Made by a program: the position numbers and the translations under genes | The notes under the pieces: model-generated | Told to the model about the DNA's origin: nothing | Databases searched by the model: none | What the model saw: only the letters and a program-made list of their open reading frames with translations | In this document: positions 34,426 to 43,512 of the stretch, in pieces | Layout of the letters: the number at the start of each line of letters is the position of its first letter | Position numbering within the stretch: the first letter of the stretch is position 1 | Assembly (NCBI GenBank): GCA_050015095.1 | Contig: JBEKCC010000003.1 | Location: 62,001 to 126,000, forward strand | Source: MVRE01 sp015660965 | Lineage (GTDB): Archaea; Halobacteriota; Methanomicrobia; Methanomicrobiales; Methanospirillaceae | DNA length: 64,000 nucleotides | Direction: 5' to 3'

Positions 34426-35151
34426 ATGGCCGTGATGATAGAAACAAAAAATCTCATCAAAGTGTATGGCGACATAACTGCAGTCGACAACGTTACTCTC
34501 TCGGTCGAGAGAGGAGCACTTTACGGGCTTCTTGGACCTAACGGATCGGGTAAAACCACTATGATCAAAATGCTGACCGGTCAGATTCGCCCGAATGGCG
34601 GTTCGGTATCTGTAGTTGGCATCGATGTGATGAGAGATCCCATTGGGGTTCGGGAACGTGTAGGCATAATTCCAGAGCAGGAAACACCGCCAAGCTTCCT
34701 CACTGCAACTGAATACTTAAACTTTGTCGCAGCTGTGAGAAAGATTCCAGATATTGATGAAAAAGCAGCGTGGTGGTTTGACTTTCTTGATTTCCGTGAT
34801 AAAAAAGATGTACTCTGCAAGGATCTGTCTAGAGGTACTCGTCAGAAACTAATGTTTGCACAGGCATTCATCCATAAACCGGTGCTTGCATTGATTGACG
34901 AACCACTCATTAACTTTGATCCTATCATGCAACGGGTCGTTAAGGACTACCTTGGGGAGTATGTGAAGAAAGGAGGAACGATTTTTATTTCAACTCATAT
35001 ACTTGAGGTAGCAGAAGAGATCTGTTCTGGTTTCGCGATCCTTCATAAAGGTAAACTTCTCCACACCGGGTCAGTATCAGATCTAAAATCAAATAACCAA
35101 CACCTCGATGACTTCTTCCTTTCGTTAGTACAGAATGGTGCCCATGCTTGA
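34426..35151 (+). CDS. ABC-2 type transporter ATPase
   Basis: The 241-residue ATPase has Walker A GPNGSGKTT, a modified signature LSRGTRQKLMFAQA (LSGGQ is usual) and Walker B ALIDEPLINFDP, followed by the H-loop STH. This matches the CcmA-like exporter family. It overlaps the permease start by 8 bp. Together they form an exporter of unknown substrate. Confidence 0.9.
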   Translation: MAVMIETKNLIKVYGDITAVDNVTLSVERGALYGLLGPNGSGKTTMIKMLTGQIRPNGGSVSVVGIDVMRDPIGVRERVGIIPEQETPPSFLTATEYLNFVAAVRKIPDIDEKAAWWFDFLDFRDKKDVLCKDLSRGTRQKLMFAQAFIHKPVLALIDEPLINFDPIMQRVVKDYLGEYVKKGGTIFISTHILEVAEEICSGFAILHKGKLLHTGSVSDLKSNNQHLDDFFLSLVQNGAHA

Positions 35152-36550
35152 TTTATTCTGGAATATGATGAAAGAGGAGTGGCGGGTTCACTCAACAATG
35201 TTCGGGAGCATAAGCTTTGCACTTTTCCCAATCATGATCTTTGCTATCGCCTTCATGGGATCTTTCCTTCTTCCTGTCTTCAAATCGGTTTTACCGATCC
35301 AAGACATGCTCATTATCACACATGGAAACTTTCTTCTTCTCGGTCTGATGGTCGGTGCGTTCGGGTTGCTTGGAAATGAAGTCATGAACCGAAGGTTCGG
35401 GCAGGCAAGTCTCCTTGCTTATTCTTCTCGGAGTCTTCCTCTTTCAGAACGGTTCATCTTCGCAAATTTTGTTGTTAAAGACACGGTCTATTACTTTGTA
35501 TTCTGGGTGTTCCCGTTTATTGCCGGCTTCGCTCTCGCCACACCATTTACTCATATCTCTCCAATCTACCCTTTAATTCTCTCGGTAACACTCACATCCT
35601 CATTCCTTTTTGGTCTATCTGGCGTCTTTTTCCTTTCGACAATTTATGTCAGGTCAAAACGTGTGTTGGGAATTGTCTTGGTACTTATACTCGTCATATT
35701 TGTGTTTGCATACAAGTTCGCTGGTATTAGTGTTACATCTCTATTTCCGCCACTTATCCTCTTTTATTCCTTTTCGTGGACGAACCTGATCATTACGTGT
35801 GCTGTAATTATCATTCCGTTCATCATTTCAATCGCACTTTTTATTCCCGAATTTACTGATACGACAAAAAGATATCGTAATATGCTTACTTCGATGACTC
35901 GGAAGTTGTGGTTCTTTCCTTACCCCCCGTTTTCTGCAAAAGACTTGATTGACATGCATCGAAGTGGAAGTGTTGTCGGTCAGACAATCTTTTCCTTTAT
36001 CATTCCTCTTGCACTGATTTGGTTTTTCCTTTCAGCACTTACCGGTTTCCTTCCTGCGTATGGTATCTTTTTACAGTTTACTGTACTCACCGGCGTGATT
36101 GCATCGACAATGTACACTTGGCTTACCCAATTCGATTCCTTCACTTCATACTCATGTCTTCCTGTGAGTGTTAAGACAGTCATTGCCAGTAAGATCAATA
36201 GTTTTACAGTCCTTCAGCTCATTCCAATTGCGTTTATTTCCTTTGTCAGTTTCACAACCCATAACGTTCCATATCTTCTCCCAGCCCTAGTACTCTGCAT
36301 TTCGATCTCATTTTATGCTCTTTCAGTGATAGTCTACATGACGGGACTCTCTCCGAATGTACTTCTTTACGATGTAAAAGTCCTTTTCGTATATTTAATC
36401 AGTGTAGGATTTCCCGTTCTTGTCTTAGGTGCTCTATCATTCATAAATCCAAATTATGCACTTGGTTCGGTCCTCCTTTTTCTGCCTACGTTGTATCTCA
36501 TAAAACTCGGGTTTACGAAATGGGATGTTCTAGACCAGCCGATATTCTAA
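35144..36550 (+). CDS. ABC-2 type transporter permease
   Basis: The start is the ATG at 35144, overlapping the ATPase gene; a GTG three codons earlier is possible. The 468-residue protein has about 12 hydrophobic segments in two clusters separated by a cytoplasmic loop (about 240-275, KRYRNMLTSMTRKLWFFPYP). It is likely the membrane partner of the upstream ATPase. Substrate unknown. Confidence 0.88.
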   Translation: MLDLFWNMMKEEWRVHSTMFGSISFALFPIMIFAIAFMGSFLLPVFKSVLPIQDMLIITHGNFLLLGLMVGAFGLLGNEVMNRRFGQASLLAYSSRSLPLSERFIFANFVVKDTVYYFVFWVFPFIAGFALATPFTHISPIYPLILSVTLTSSFLFGLSGVFFLSTIYVRSKRVLGIVLVLILVIFVFAYKFAGISVTSLFPPLILFYSFSWTNLIITCAVIIIPFIISIALFIPEFTDTTKRYRNMLTSMTRKLWFFPYPPFSAKDLIDMHRSGSVVGQTIFSFIIPLALIWFFLSALTGFLPAYGIFLQFTVLTGVIASTMYTWLTQFDSFTSYSCLPVSVKTVIASKINSFTVLQLIPIAFISFVSFTTHNVPYLLPALVLCISISFYALSVIVYMTGLSPNVLLYDVKVLFVYLISVGFPVLVLGALSFINPNYALGSVLLFLPTLYLIKLGFTKWDVLDQPIF

Positions 36551-36730
36551 AAATATATATGTTTTTTTCTATCAACCACAAACCTGTTGATTTCCCATTT
36601 TTGAATTAGCTTATACCTGTCTCAATAAAGATCATAAAATATCCTGCTCAAAAAAGAAAAAAATCGATTCCCCCATAAACCCAACATAGACGTATATACC
36701 ACAAATACGAATTGGAAGATCGATCAAATA

Positions 36731-38152
36731 ATGAAAAAAGATCTATTAGTCTTTCACGGCAACCTGCAACAATTGCTTGACAAAGTGGAAAAGGGCGAGA
36801 TGATCCCCAAACTGCAGGCCTCGCACGCCCCCATGTGCAAATTTTTTACTGCATACTACGTCATCAGCGGCATCCGTCATGTTGTTCCCCTCGTGCACGG
36901 TCCGACCGGATGTCCATTATATATGTCTGACTTTGTCAGGACACGGGAATGCTGCGAGATACGCGGTGTCCCTCTCGAACCTACTGCCTGCACCACCCTT
37001 GATGAAAGTCACGTCATCTACGGGGGTGAGGGGAAACTTCTAGAAGCAGTGAAAGAAGCATACGCCAAGTATAACCCTGACCTCATCGTCATTCTCTCCT
37101 GCTGCTGTTCCGGGATAATCGGCGATGATGTCGAAAGCATTGCCCGCGAGGCAGAGAAGCTAGTCGGCTGCCGGGTGCTGGCGCTCCGCAGCGAGGGGTT
37201 TGGCGGTGACTTCCGGAGCGGCTATGAGGATGCGTTCAGGCTCATCATGGATCTGATGGAGCCCCCGAAAAAGATGATGAAAGGGACGATCAACATCCTC
37301 GGGGCCCGCTGGGGCCCTTCCCCCACGGAGTTCAACTGGGACATGGATGAGATCGAAAGGCTCCTTGGTGAAGTCGGAATAAAGATAAACGCCATTATCG
37401 CAGGAGGATGTACAGTTGAGCAAATTAAACATGCACGGGAGGTCGAACTGAATGCCTCGTGGTGCTATGACTGGGGGCAGAAGCTGGGCGACTTAATGCA
37501 GGAACGGTACGGCATCCCTTATAGCAAGACCGGGCAACCCTACGGGCCTGAGGCCACAAAGGAATGGCTCCTTGGGGTAGCAACGCCTCTTGGCATGGAG
37601 AAGAAAGCGCTGGAGGTGATTGCGCGAGAGATCCAGAAGGTAAAGCCTGACCTTGCCTACCTGAGGCAGGCCCTCTCGGGAAAGACCGCAATCATCGAGA
37701 TATCAGAATTTCCCGGGCCGATACGGGCGCTCTCACTTGCACGGATGGCGGCAGAGTTCGGTGCACACCCTGTCGTTATCAACGTCCACCCGTATACGAT
37801 CAAGGAGCGGATGCCAAGCATCAAGTTCCTGTTAGAGACCGGTGTCAATCCGGAGATTATCCTTACAAAAGGACTCTTCCGGCTGGGGACCTTCCGCTCA
37901 TCAAAAGAGACCGAGGATGAGCTGGAGGCGATTGTGAAGGAGTATGATAACGTGATCTTTTTTGGAAACGCTGGACGGTTCCCTCCCTGCCCGGTGGTGA
38001 ACTTAACACTCATGAACCCAGCGTTCCAGCCCCAGTACGGTTTTCGGGGAATTGAGAACATCGCTGCCTTGGTCAGGCAGGCATTGGAGAACAAAGACCT
38101 CCCGCGGTCGCGCTTGTTCAGGGGGATGCTCTATGGAACCAGGACACGATAA
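36731..38152 (+). CDS. Nitrogenase component 1-like protein (NifD/K/E-type), high G+C
   Basis: The 473-residue protein has the oxidoreductase/nitrogenase component 1 fold (PF00148): PLVHGPTGCPLYMSDFVRTR, VIYGGEGKLLEAVKEAY, ILSCCCSGIIGDDVESIA and a C-terminal PQYGFRGIENIAALVRQAL. Cysteines in APMCKFF, GPTGCPLY and ILSCCCSG sit where P-cluster-type ligands occur. The C-terminal His that holds FeMo-co in NifD is not apparent, so it is not a standard nitrogenase. It is far richer in G+C than its neighbours except for its first ~50 bases. First of three co-directional genes (20-bp overlap with the next). Confidence 0.85.
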   Translation: MKKDLLVFHGNLQQLLDKVEKGEMIPKLQASHAPMCKFFTAYYVISGIRHVVPLVHGPTGCPLYMSDFVRTRECCEIRGVPLEPTACTTLDESHVIYGGEGKLLEAVKEAYAKYNPDLIVILSCCCSGIIGDDVESIAREAEKLVGCRVLALRSEGFGGDFRSGYEDAFRLIMDLMEPPKKMMKGTINILGARWGPSPTEFNWDMDEIERLLGEVGIKINAIIAGGCTVEQIKHAREVELNASWCYDWGQKLGDLMQERYGIPYSKTGQPYGPEATKEWLLGVATPLGMEKKALEVIAREIQKVKPDLAYLRQALSGKTAIIEISEFPGPIRALSLARMAAEFGAHPVVINVHPYTIKERMPSIKFLLETGVNPEIILTKGLFRLGTFRSSKETEDELEAIVKEYDNVIFFGNAGRFPPCPVVNLTLMNPAFQPQYGFRGIENIAALVRQALENKDLPRSRLFRGMLYGTRTR

Positions 38153-39491
38153 CGAGGTGGCCGGGGCGGCACCCCAGTTTGCTGATACATGCACAGACCC
38201 GTACCTCCGGTGTGCATTCAACGGTGCCGCCCAAACAGCACTGGGGGTCTCTGGTTCCGCCCTGCTCGCCCATTCACCGCAGGGATGCGATTACCTTGTC
38301 AATAATGCATTTGCCTCGCAGGAATGCGATTACATGGAGACGATGACACTCTGTACCAAATTATGCGTGGACGAGATCGTGCACGGCGGTGAGGACGTTC
38401 TTGCCCGTACGATCCGGGACGCAAAGGATCTCCCCATCTCCACCCTGTTCGTGATCAGTGCGTGCGGGCCCGAGATTGTCGGCGACGACATCGTTGCCGT
38501 ATGCGAGGCCCTGCAGCCGGAGGTGAGGTTCCGGCTCGTTCCGGTCCCGTGCGCCGGGTTCAGGGGGTCGCAGTACGACGGCATAGACATCGCGCTGGAT
38601 ACGATCTTAAAAAGACTGGTAAAGAACGATGTTGAAAAGATCCCGGGCACGGTCTGCCTTATCGCCCCCGGCGCGAACGCCAACCCAACGTGGATTGCAG
38701 ACCTGGATTGGGTACGACAGATCCTTTCCCAGATGGGCGTCCGGGTTGTTGCCACGCTCACCCACAGGACTCCCCTTTCCGACATTGAGAATGCAGCATC
38801 TGCCGAAACATCCCTCTTGCTAAGCCATGACGCCGGACAGAAAGCAGCGGATTATCTTTCTGAGACCTATGGCATCAAACAGGTCTGTAGGGGGATACCC
38901 CTGCCCATCGGAATGACCAACACGCAGCGCTGGCTGACGGCGCTTGGGGAGCGGTTCGATGCGCTGAAAACAGCGGAGGTTATGGTTGCGGAAGGCGAGC
39001 GGATGGTGATGGCAACATGCCGGCGCAAGATGCCGATGGCGCGCTTCCTGTACCGGACTCCTGCCGCGATCATTGCCGATGCGACGGTCGGGATCCCGCT
39101 GGTCCGGTTTGTCACCGAGGAGATGGAGATGACACCAGAACTCGTTGCCCTGTACACCTCCCAGCGTACGGTCCGAGATCTGCTGGAACAGGAACTGAAA
39201 AGTCTTAAGCTTAACCCGAAGGTAGTTTATGGCACGGACGTGTATAAGACGAGAAGGAGCTTACTTGAGGTAAAGCCGAAGGTCATATTCGGAAGCACGA
39301 TCGAACGGCATGCCAGCAAGGGGCTTCCTGTGGCGTATGTTGTCGAGGTGGTGAGAATAATGCGCCAGTTCAGGATGATTAATAGGGAATACTTTGGGTA
39401 TACTGGTATCCTGAATCTTTTCGAATGTGTCCAGAACGAGTGGACGATGGGGTGGCGTTCAAAAGAGAGAAGATACGAGGCGAAGTGGTGA
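38133..39491 (+). CDS. Nitrogenase component 1-like protein, second subunit
   Basis: The start is the ATG at 38133 (MEPGHDNEVAG), overlapping the first subunit by 20 bp; the frame runs further upstream only because of base composition. The 452-residue protein shows the same fold: CAFNGAAQTALGVSGSALLA, HSPQGCDYLV, VHGGEDVLARTI, FVISACGPEIVGDDIVAV and a C-terminal YFGYTGILNLFECVQNEW. It probably pairs with the first protein as a heterotetramer. G+C is about 70% in places (38461-38520). Confidence 0.85.
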   Translation: MEPGHDNEVAGAAPQFADTCTDPYLRCAFNGAAQTALGVSGSALLAHSPQGCDYLVNNAFASQECDYMETMTLCTKLCVDEIVHGGEDVLARTIRDAKDLPISTLFVISACGPEIVGDDIVAVCEALQPEVRFRLVPVPCAGFRGSQYDGIDIALDTILKRLVKNDVEKIPGTVCLIAPGANANPTWIADLDWVRQILSQMGVRVVATLTHRTPLSDIENAASAETSLLLSHDAGQKAADYLSETYGIKQVCRGIPLPIGMTNTQRWLTALGERFDALKTAEVMVAEGERMVMATCRRKMPMARFLYRTPAAIIADATVGIPLVRFVTEEMEMTPELVALYTSQRTVRDLLEQELKSLKLNPKVVYGTDVYKTRRSLLEVKPKVIFGSTIERHASKGLPVAYVVEVVRIMRQFRMINREYFGYTGILNLFECVQNEWTMGWRSKERRYEAKW

Positions 39492-39499
39492 ACGAACAT

Positions 39500-40345
39500 A
39501 TGAGACAGATCGCAATCTATGGAAAAGGGGGCATCGGGAAAAGTACGATCGCCTCAAACCTGTCTGCGGCTTTAAACGAGATGGGGCACACGGTCATGCA
39601 GGTCGGCTGCGATCCCAAGAGAGATTCGACAAGGATCCTTTCCGGGGGGCGGTTTATTCCCGCAGTTCTGGAAGAGCACCGGGAACAGCTGAGGGTCGGG
39701 AAAGATGAATATGCGATCAAACTTGACAATATCGTTTTCAAATCGCCAGGCGGGATCTACCTTGTCGAGGCAGGAGGGCCAGAGCCGGGGGTCGGTTGTG
39801 CCGGGCGGGGCGTGCTGACAGCGCTGCAGATACTAAAAGACCTGAAAGCGTTTGAAACGTACAAAATTGATATTGCGATCTATGATGTGCTCGGAGACGT
39901 TGTATGTGGAGGGTTTGCAATGCCCATTCGTGAAGGCTTCGCAAAGGAGATCTACCTCATCTGTTCCGGCGGATTCATGAGCATCTATGCGGCAAATAAC
40001 ATTGCCCGGGCAGTTCAGCGTCTCGCCCGTCGGGGTGACACCGGACTTGCCGGAATAATCTGCAACAGTAACGGCGATGAAGCGTTCGAGCACGCAGTTA
40101 TTCCGGAATTTGCCAAAAGATTAGGATGCACCTTTGTCGATTTTGTCCCTAGGAGCAATGTAATCCAAGCTTGTGAGCTCGAAGGCAAACCCGTTGTGGA
40201 TCATTCTCCCAATTCTAACGAGGCAAGAATCTTTAGAGAATTGGCAAGAGCAATTATGAAAAATGAATCCCGAGTTATCCCAATGCCCATAAATAATCTT
40301 GCCGAACTTGAAGACTTATACCGAAAGAGTGTAATTAAAAAATGA
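39500..40345 (+). CDS. NifH-like Fe protein (nitrogenase reductase family)
   Basis: I place the start at ATG 39500 (MRQIAIYGKGGIGKST); GTG at 39488, overlapping the previous stop, is possible. The 281-residue protein has the P-loop, both cluster cysteines (GVGCAGRGV and LGDVVCGGFAMP) and the Arg that can be ADP-ribosylated in NifH. CDPKRDSTR carries Arg where nearly all NifH proteins have Ala. The C-terminus has the NifH pattern VIPMPINNLAELEDLYRK. G+C falls from 58% to about 36% in the last 150 bases. It should reduce the two component-1-like proteins using ATP; the substrate is unknown. Confidence 0.88.
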   Translation: MRQIAIYGKGGIGKSTIASNLSAALNEMGHTVMQVGCDPKRDSTRILSGGRFIPAVLEEHREQLRVGKDEYAIKLDNIVFKSPGGIYLVEAGGPEPGVGCAGRGVLTALQILKDLKAFETYKIDIAIYDVLGDVVCGGFAMPIREGFAKEIYLICSGGFMSIYAANNIARAVQRLARRGDTGLAGIICNSNGDEAFEHAVIPEFAKRLGCTFVDFVPRSNVIQACELEGKPVVDHSPNSNEARIFRELARAIMKNESRVIPMPINNLAELEDLYRKSVIKK

Positions 40346-40441
40346 AGTGTCTAGGAATGATGTTTTAATAATGAGTTGGATACAACCAAGGTAGAGTTTA
40401 TCTGAGTATACTAATCCGATCATTCTAATGTGGGGTATTCA

Positions 40442-41074
40442 ATGGAACCTGTTGATATTGATAAAATTTATCAAAAGGTACCTCTAGATAAAATCCCTTG
40501 GAACATTGAAACACCACCAAATGAACTCGTTGAGCTGGTCAGAAAAGAGAATATTCGGCCATGCAAAACGGTTGATCTTGGATGTGGTGTTGGTAATTAT
40601 GCAATATACTTAGCAAGTAAAGGGTTTGAAGTAACCGGAGTCGATAGTTCACCTACTGCAATAAAGATCGCAAAGGAGAATGCACGAAAAAGAGGAGTCG
40701 ATTGCAATTTTATTGTCGCTGATCTACTTGGTGATTTGCACAACGTGAAAGAAACATTTGACTTTGCATATGACTGGGAACTTTTACACCATATAATGCC
40801 CGAAGACCGAGAAAAATACGTTAAAAATGTGCATAAAATCTTGAAGGCCAAAGCCCATTACTTTTCAGTTTGTTTTAGCGAAAAAGATCCTCAATTTGGT
40901 GGCATAGGAAAAATCCGCAGAACACAGCTTGGAACAGTACTCTATTTCTCCTCGGAGTCTGAATTACAGGATCTTTTTTCCCCATATTTTGTCATTAAAG
41001 AACTAAAAACAGTAAAAATCGCCGGTAAATTTGGATCTCATTGTGCAATTTACGCATTGTCTAAAAGACGGTAA
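40442..41074 (+). CDS. SAM-dependent methyltransferase (class I)
   Basis: The start is the ATG at 40442 (MEPVDIDKIYQKVP), four codons inside the longer frame. Motif I is TVDLGCGVGNYAIYLA, the acidic residue is in VTGVDSSPTAIK, and IVADLLGDL and WELLHHIMPEDR are the following motifs. The N-terminal PWNIETPPNELVEL resembles thiopurine/TehB-like enzymes, which act on small nucleophiles including sulfur or metalloid compounds. It follows the nitrogenase-like operon by 96 bp but has low local G+C, so a functional link is uncertain. Confidence 0.85.
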   Translation: MEPVDIDKIYQKVPLDKIPWNIETPPNELVELVRKENIRPCKTVDLGCGVGNYAIYLASKGFEVTGVDSSPTAIKIAKENARKRGVDCNFIVADLLGDLHNVKETFDFAYDWELLHHIMPEDREKYVKNVHKILKAKAHYFSVCFSEKDPQFGGIGKIRRTQLGTVLYFSSESELQDLFSPYFVIKELKTVKIAGKFGSHCAIYALSKRR

Positions 41075-41146
41075 AAATTAAGTTGATCACATCTTTTGCA
41101 TTGATTGTATGTGTTTATATTCAGTATTATTCTGGTAATCTGTCGC

Positions 41147-41827
41147 TCATACCGATGAGTCTTTCCGACACTGTCGTGAGAGTCGATCGGCGTGCCAGAG
41201 AGGTTCTGGAAATCGATGAATTGTAATTGTTCGGAACACAAGGTCAACTGCTTGTGGAAGATCCACCTTATGCCCAGCCGAGATATAAACTGGCTTGACA
41301 CCTTCTTTTGTCCTAACAGCCATACCAATAATTTCATTTTTGTCTTGTATGGGAGATTTTGATCCCTGCCGTTCACCAAGCACTGTTGCTGTTCCTGTGA
41401 GGAGATGATTTGCGACGCCAATTGTTGACACATCAAGAATGACACCCACATGGCTCGCAATGCCGATTCTACGGGGATGGGCATATCCTTGGCCGTTCAA
41501 AAAAATAAGATCCGGTGAAAATGTAAGTTTAAAAAAAGCTTCAACAATAGCTGGTCCTTCACGGAACGATAAAAGCCCAGAAATATACGGAAAAGAGATG
41601 GGCTGTACAGCACACACCTTTTCTACCAATTCGAGATCGGGGAAGGTCATTACGACTATGACTGCATAAACGTTATCTTTAGTATATGAGGCATCAGCTC
41701 CCGCAACATATGTTATTTCATTCGTTTCAATTATTTTTTTAAAAATACATTGATTCCGCAGCTCATTTTGAATTGAACGAGCAACTTTTAGATCAACTGT
41801 AGTTATCAATTCTTTCCTCATTACCAA
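41147..41827 (-). CDS. nfi: Endonuclease V with an Asp-to-Asn change at a metal-binding site
   Basis: The 226-residue protein matches EndoV: GADASY (D45), SFPYISGLLSFREGP (Y81, E90), GYAHPRRIGIASHVGV, and VYISAGHKVDL. EndoV cuts DNA next to deaminated bases (inosine) using D43, E89 and D110 (Thermotoga numbering). Here the third metal ligand appears as N111 in FLNGQGYAHPRR, where most enzymes read DGQG or DGHG. Activity may therefore be lowered or altered. It overlaps the acylphosphatase gene by 7 bp as the second gene of an operon. Confidence 0.9.
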   Translation of the reverse strand: MVMRKELITTVDLKVARSIQNELRNQCIFKKIIETNEITYVAGADASYTKDNVYAVIVVMTFPDLELVEKVCAVQPISFPYISGLLSFREGPAIVEAFFKLTFSPDLIFLNGQGYAHPRRIGIASHVGVILDVSTIGVANHLLTGTATVLGERQGSKSPIQDKNEIIGMAVRTKEGVKPVYISAGHKVDLPQAVDLVFRTITIHRFPEPLWHADRLSRQCRKDSSV

Positions 41828-42099
41828 CGTATCCCAAATGTTTTGAATTCACGAGAAGAATCTGCCCAGATTACCGTTATGTCATCAACATGAATAACAG
41901 AATCCTCCGAAGCGTGCAATTGACGGATAAATTCTTGAAGGGAGTTCTCGTCACCTTCCCCAATTACTTCGACCAAACCATCTTCCTTGTTACGCACATA
42001 GCCACAAATCCCAATCTCTTGCGCACAGTTGGTCACATAATACCGGTATCCTACCCCCTGAACTCTCCCTTTTATGAATGCTGTGATCTTTTTCATCGC
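41821..42099 (-). CDS. acyP: Acylphosphatase
   Basis: The start is the ATG at 42099 (MKKITAFIKGRVQGVGYRYY). The 92-residue enzyme keeps the catalytic Arg (GRVQGVGYR) and Asn (GYVRNKEDGLVEVIGEG). It hydrolyses acyl phosphates such as acetyl phosphate. The upstream frame extension reaches 42300 but has no family similarity. It is translated before endonuclease V, with which it overlaps. Confidence 0.94.
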   Translation of the reverse strand, partial: AMKKITAFIKGRVQGVGYRYYVTNCAQEIGICGYVRNKEDGLVEVIGEGDENSLQEFIRQLHASEDSVIHVDDITVIWADSSREFKTFGIRW

Positions 42100-42224
42100 A
42101 ATAAAACTCACAATCCACAAAATTAATTTTTGAACTATTTCGACTATATAGAACCTAAATCTGAAGGGACCTCTGCCCTTATTGACTGGATTCTCCAAAT
42201 AACATATTAATTCATATCCCGTTT

Positions 42225-43367
42225 TTATTTTCCAAAATATGCTGCGACTTTTTTCAGATTGTCTCGTATAGGGAGACCCTGCGGACATTTTTCTTCGCAT
42301 TCACCACATTCTTGGCACTGTGAAGCATACGCAGGAATTCCTGTTAGGAAACCCCCACACATCATGTCATAGAAATGAGCCGATGTGTCCTTCGTTTCAT
42401 AAATATGTGCTTGGTTAAATAATTCGAAGCATTCTGGGATATTTACATTTGACTGACAGGGAATACAGTACTTACAACCTGTACAAGGAATTTCTATCCT
42501 TTTTTTATACTCATCCTTGACTTCTTTAATAAGTGAGAGCTCTTTTTTTGTTAACGAGTTTGGCAGTCCATTATCCGCAGACGCTACATTTTGAACAACC
42601 TGATCAAACGTGGACATCCCTGAGAGAGTGACTGTTACCCCAGGATGGTTCCAGACCCATCGAAGCGCCCACTCAGCGGGAGAACGTCGAATAGCAGTTC
42701 GATTCCAGATTTCGCGGATTGTGGGTATTTCGGTAGATAATGCCCCTCCACGAATAGGTTCCATGACTACAACCCCCACTCCTTTTTTTGCTGCGTATTC
42801 AAGTCCTTTAGTTCCCGCTTGATAGTCTTCGTCCATGAAGTTATACTGGATTTGACAGAAGGTCCATTCATAGGCTTTTACGATCTTCTTGAATAATTTC
42901 AATTGATCATGGAACGAGAAGCCCGCATATCGAATCCTTCCATCGGCAATAGCGTCATCAAGGAATTTTGTAAAACCAAGTGATGAAAGATTCTCCCAGA
43001 ACGGTTTCGTGAGACCATGGACAAGGTAGAAATCGATATGATTGGTTTGTAAGCGTTCGAGCTGTTCATTTAGGTATTTGTCCATATCTTCACGGGATTT
43101 GATCAGCCAGCTCGGAAGTTTGGTTGCAAGATTAACTCTTTTACGATACCCGTCCAAAAGCGCTCTGCCCACAAACGGTTCGCTCTCGCCATTATGATAA
43201 GGGTAAGCCGTATCAACGTAGTTTACACCATGGTCAATTGCGTATCTTACCATCTTCTTTGCTAAAGGTTCATTGATATGTCCATCTTCAAGAACTGGAA
43301 GTCGCATGCACCCAAACCCTAGAACTGACAGATTGGGTTCGGCTTTTTTCATCTTCCGATAAAGCAT
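42225..43367 (-). CDS. Aldo/keto reductase with C-terminal 4Fe-4S domain
   Basis: The 380-residue protein has the AKR barrel (LGFGCMRLPV; YVDTAYPYHNGESE with Asp/Tyr of the tetrad; NLATKLPSW with Lys; FYLVHGL with His) and a C-terminal ferredoxin-like part (CTGCKYCIPCQSNVNIPEC; CQECGECEEKCPQG). Such fused enzymes are common in methanogens and clostridia and probably couple ferredoxin to carbonyl reduction. Substrate unknown. Confidence 0.93.
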   Translation of the reverse strand: MLYRKMKKAEPNLSVLGFGCMRLPVLEDGHINEPLAKKMVRYAIDHGVNYVDTAYPYHNGESEPFVGRALLDGYRKRVNLATKLPSWLIKSREDMDKYLNEQLERLQTNHIDFYLVHGLTKPFWENLSSLGFTKFLDDAIADGRIRYAGFSFHDQLKLFKKIVKAYEWTFCQIQYNFMDEDYQAGTKGLEYAAKKGVGVVVMEPIRGGALSTEIPTIREIWNRTAIRRSPAEWALRWVWNHPGVTVTLSGMSTFDQVVQNVASADNGLPNSLTKKELSLIKEVKDEYKKRIEIPCTGCKYCIPCQSNVNIPECFELFNQAHIYETKDTSAHFYDMMCGGFLTGIPAYASQCQECGECEEKCPQGLPIRDNLKKVAAYFGK

Positions 43368-43512
43368 AAAACGTCACCATCTGTTTTTGTAAAGATTGAA
43401 TTCCATTAAGCTGCGATTGGTCTTTCTTTGTTCATTAACTATTGTGGCTAACAACAAAAATGAGAGAAATTTATATAATTTCAAAAGATTATGGAGTCAT
43501 TGGTGATCACAA

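Noticed and set aside
34426..36550. ABC exporter as part of the nitrogenase-like operon
   Set aside because: A 180-bp gap and a large G+C step separate them, so shared function is not supported.
37160..38094. Long minus-strand frames opposite the nitrogenase-like genes
   Set aside because: They are antisense frames kept open by high G+C and show no domain features.
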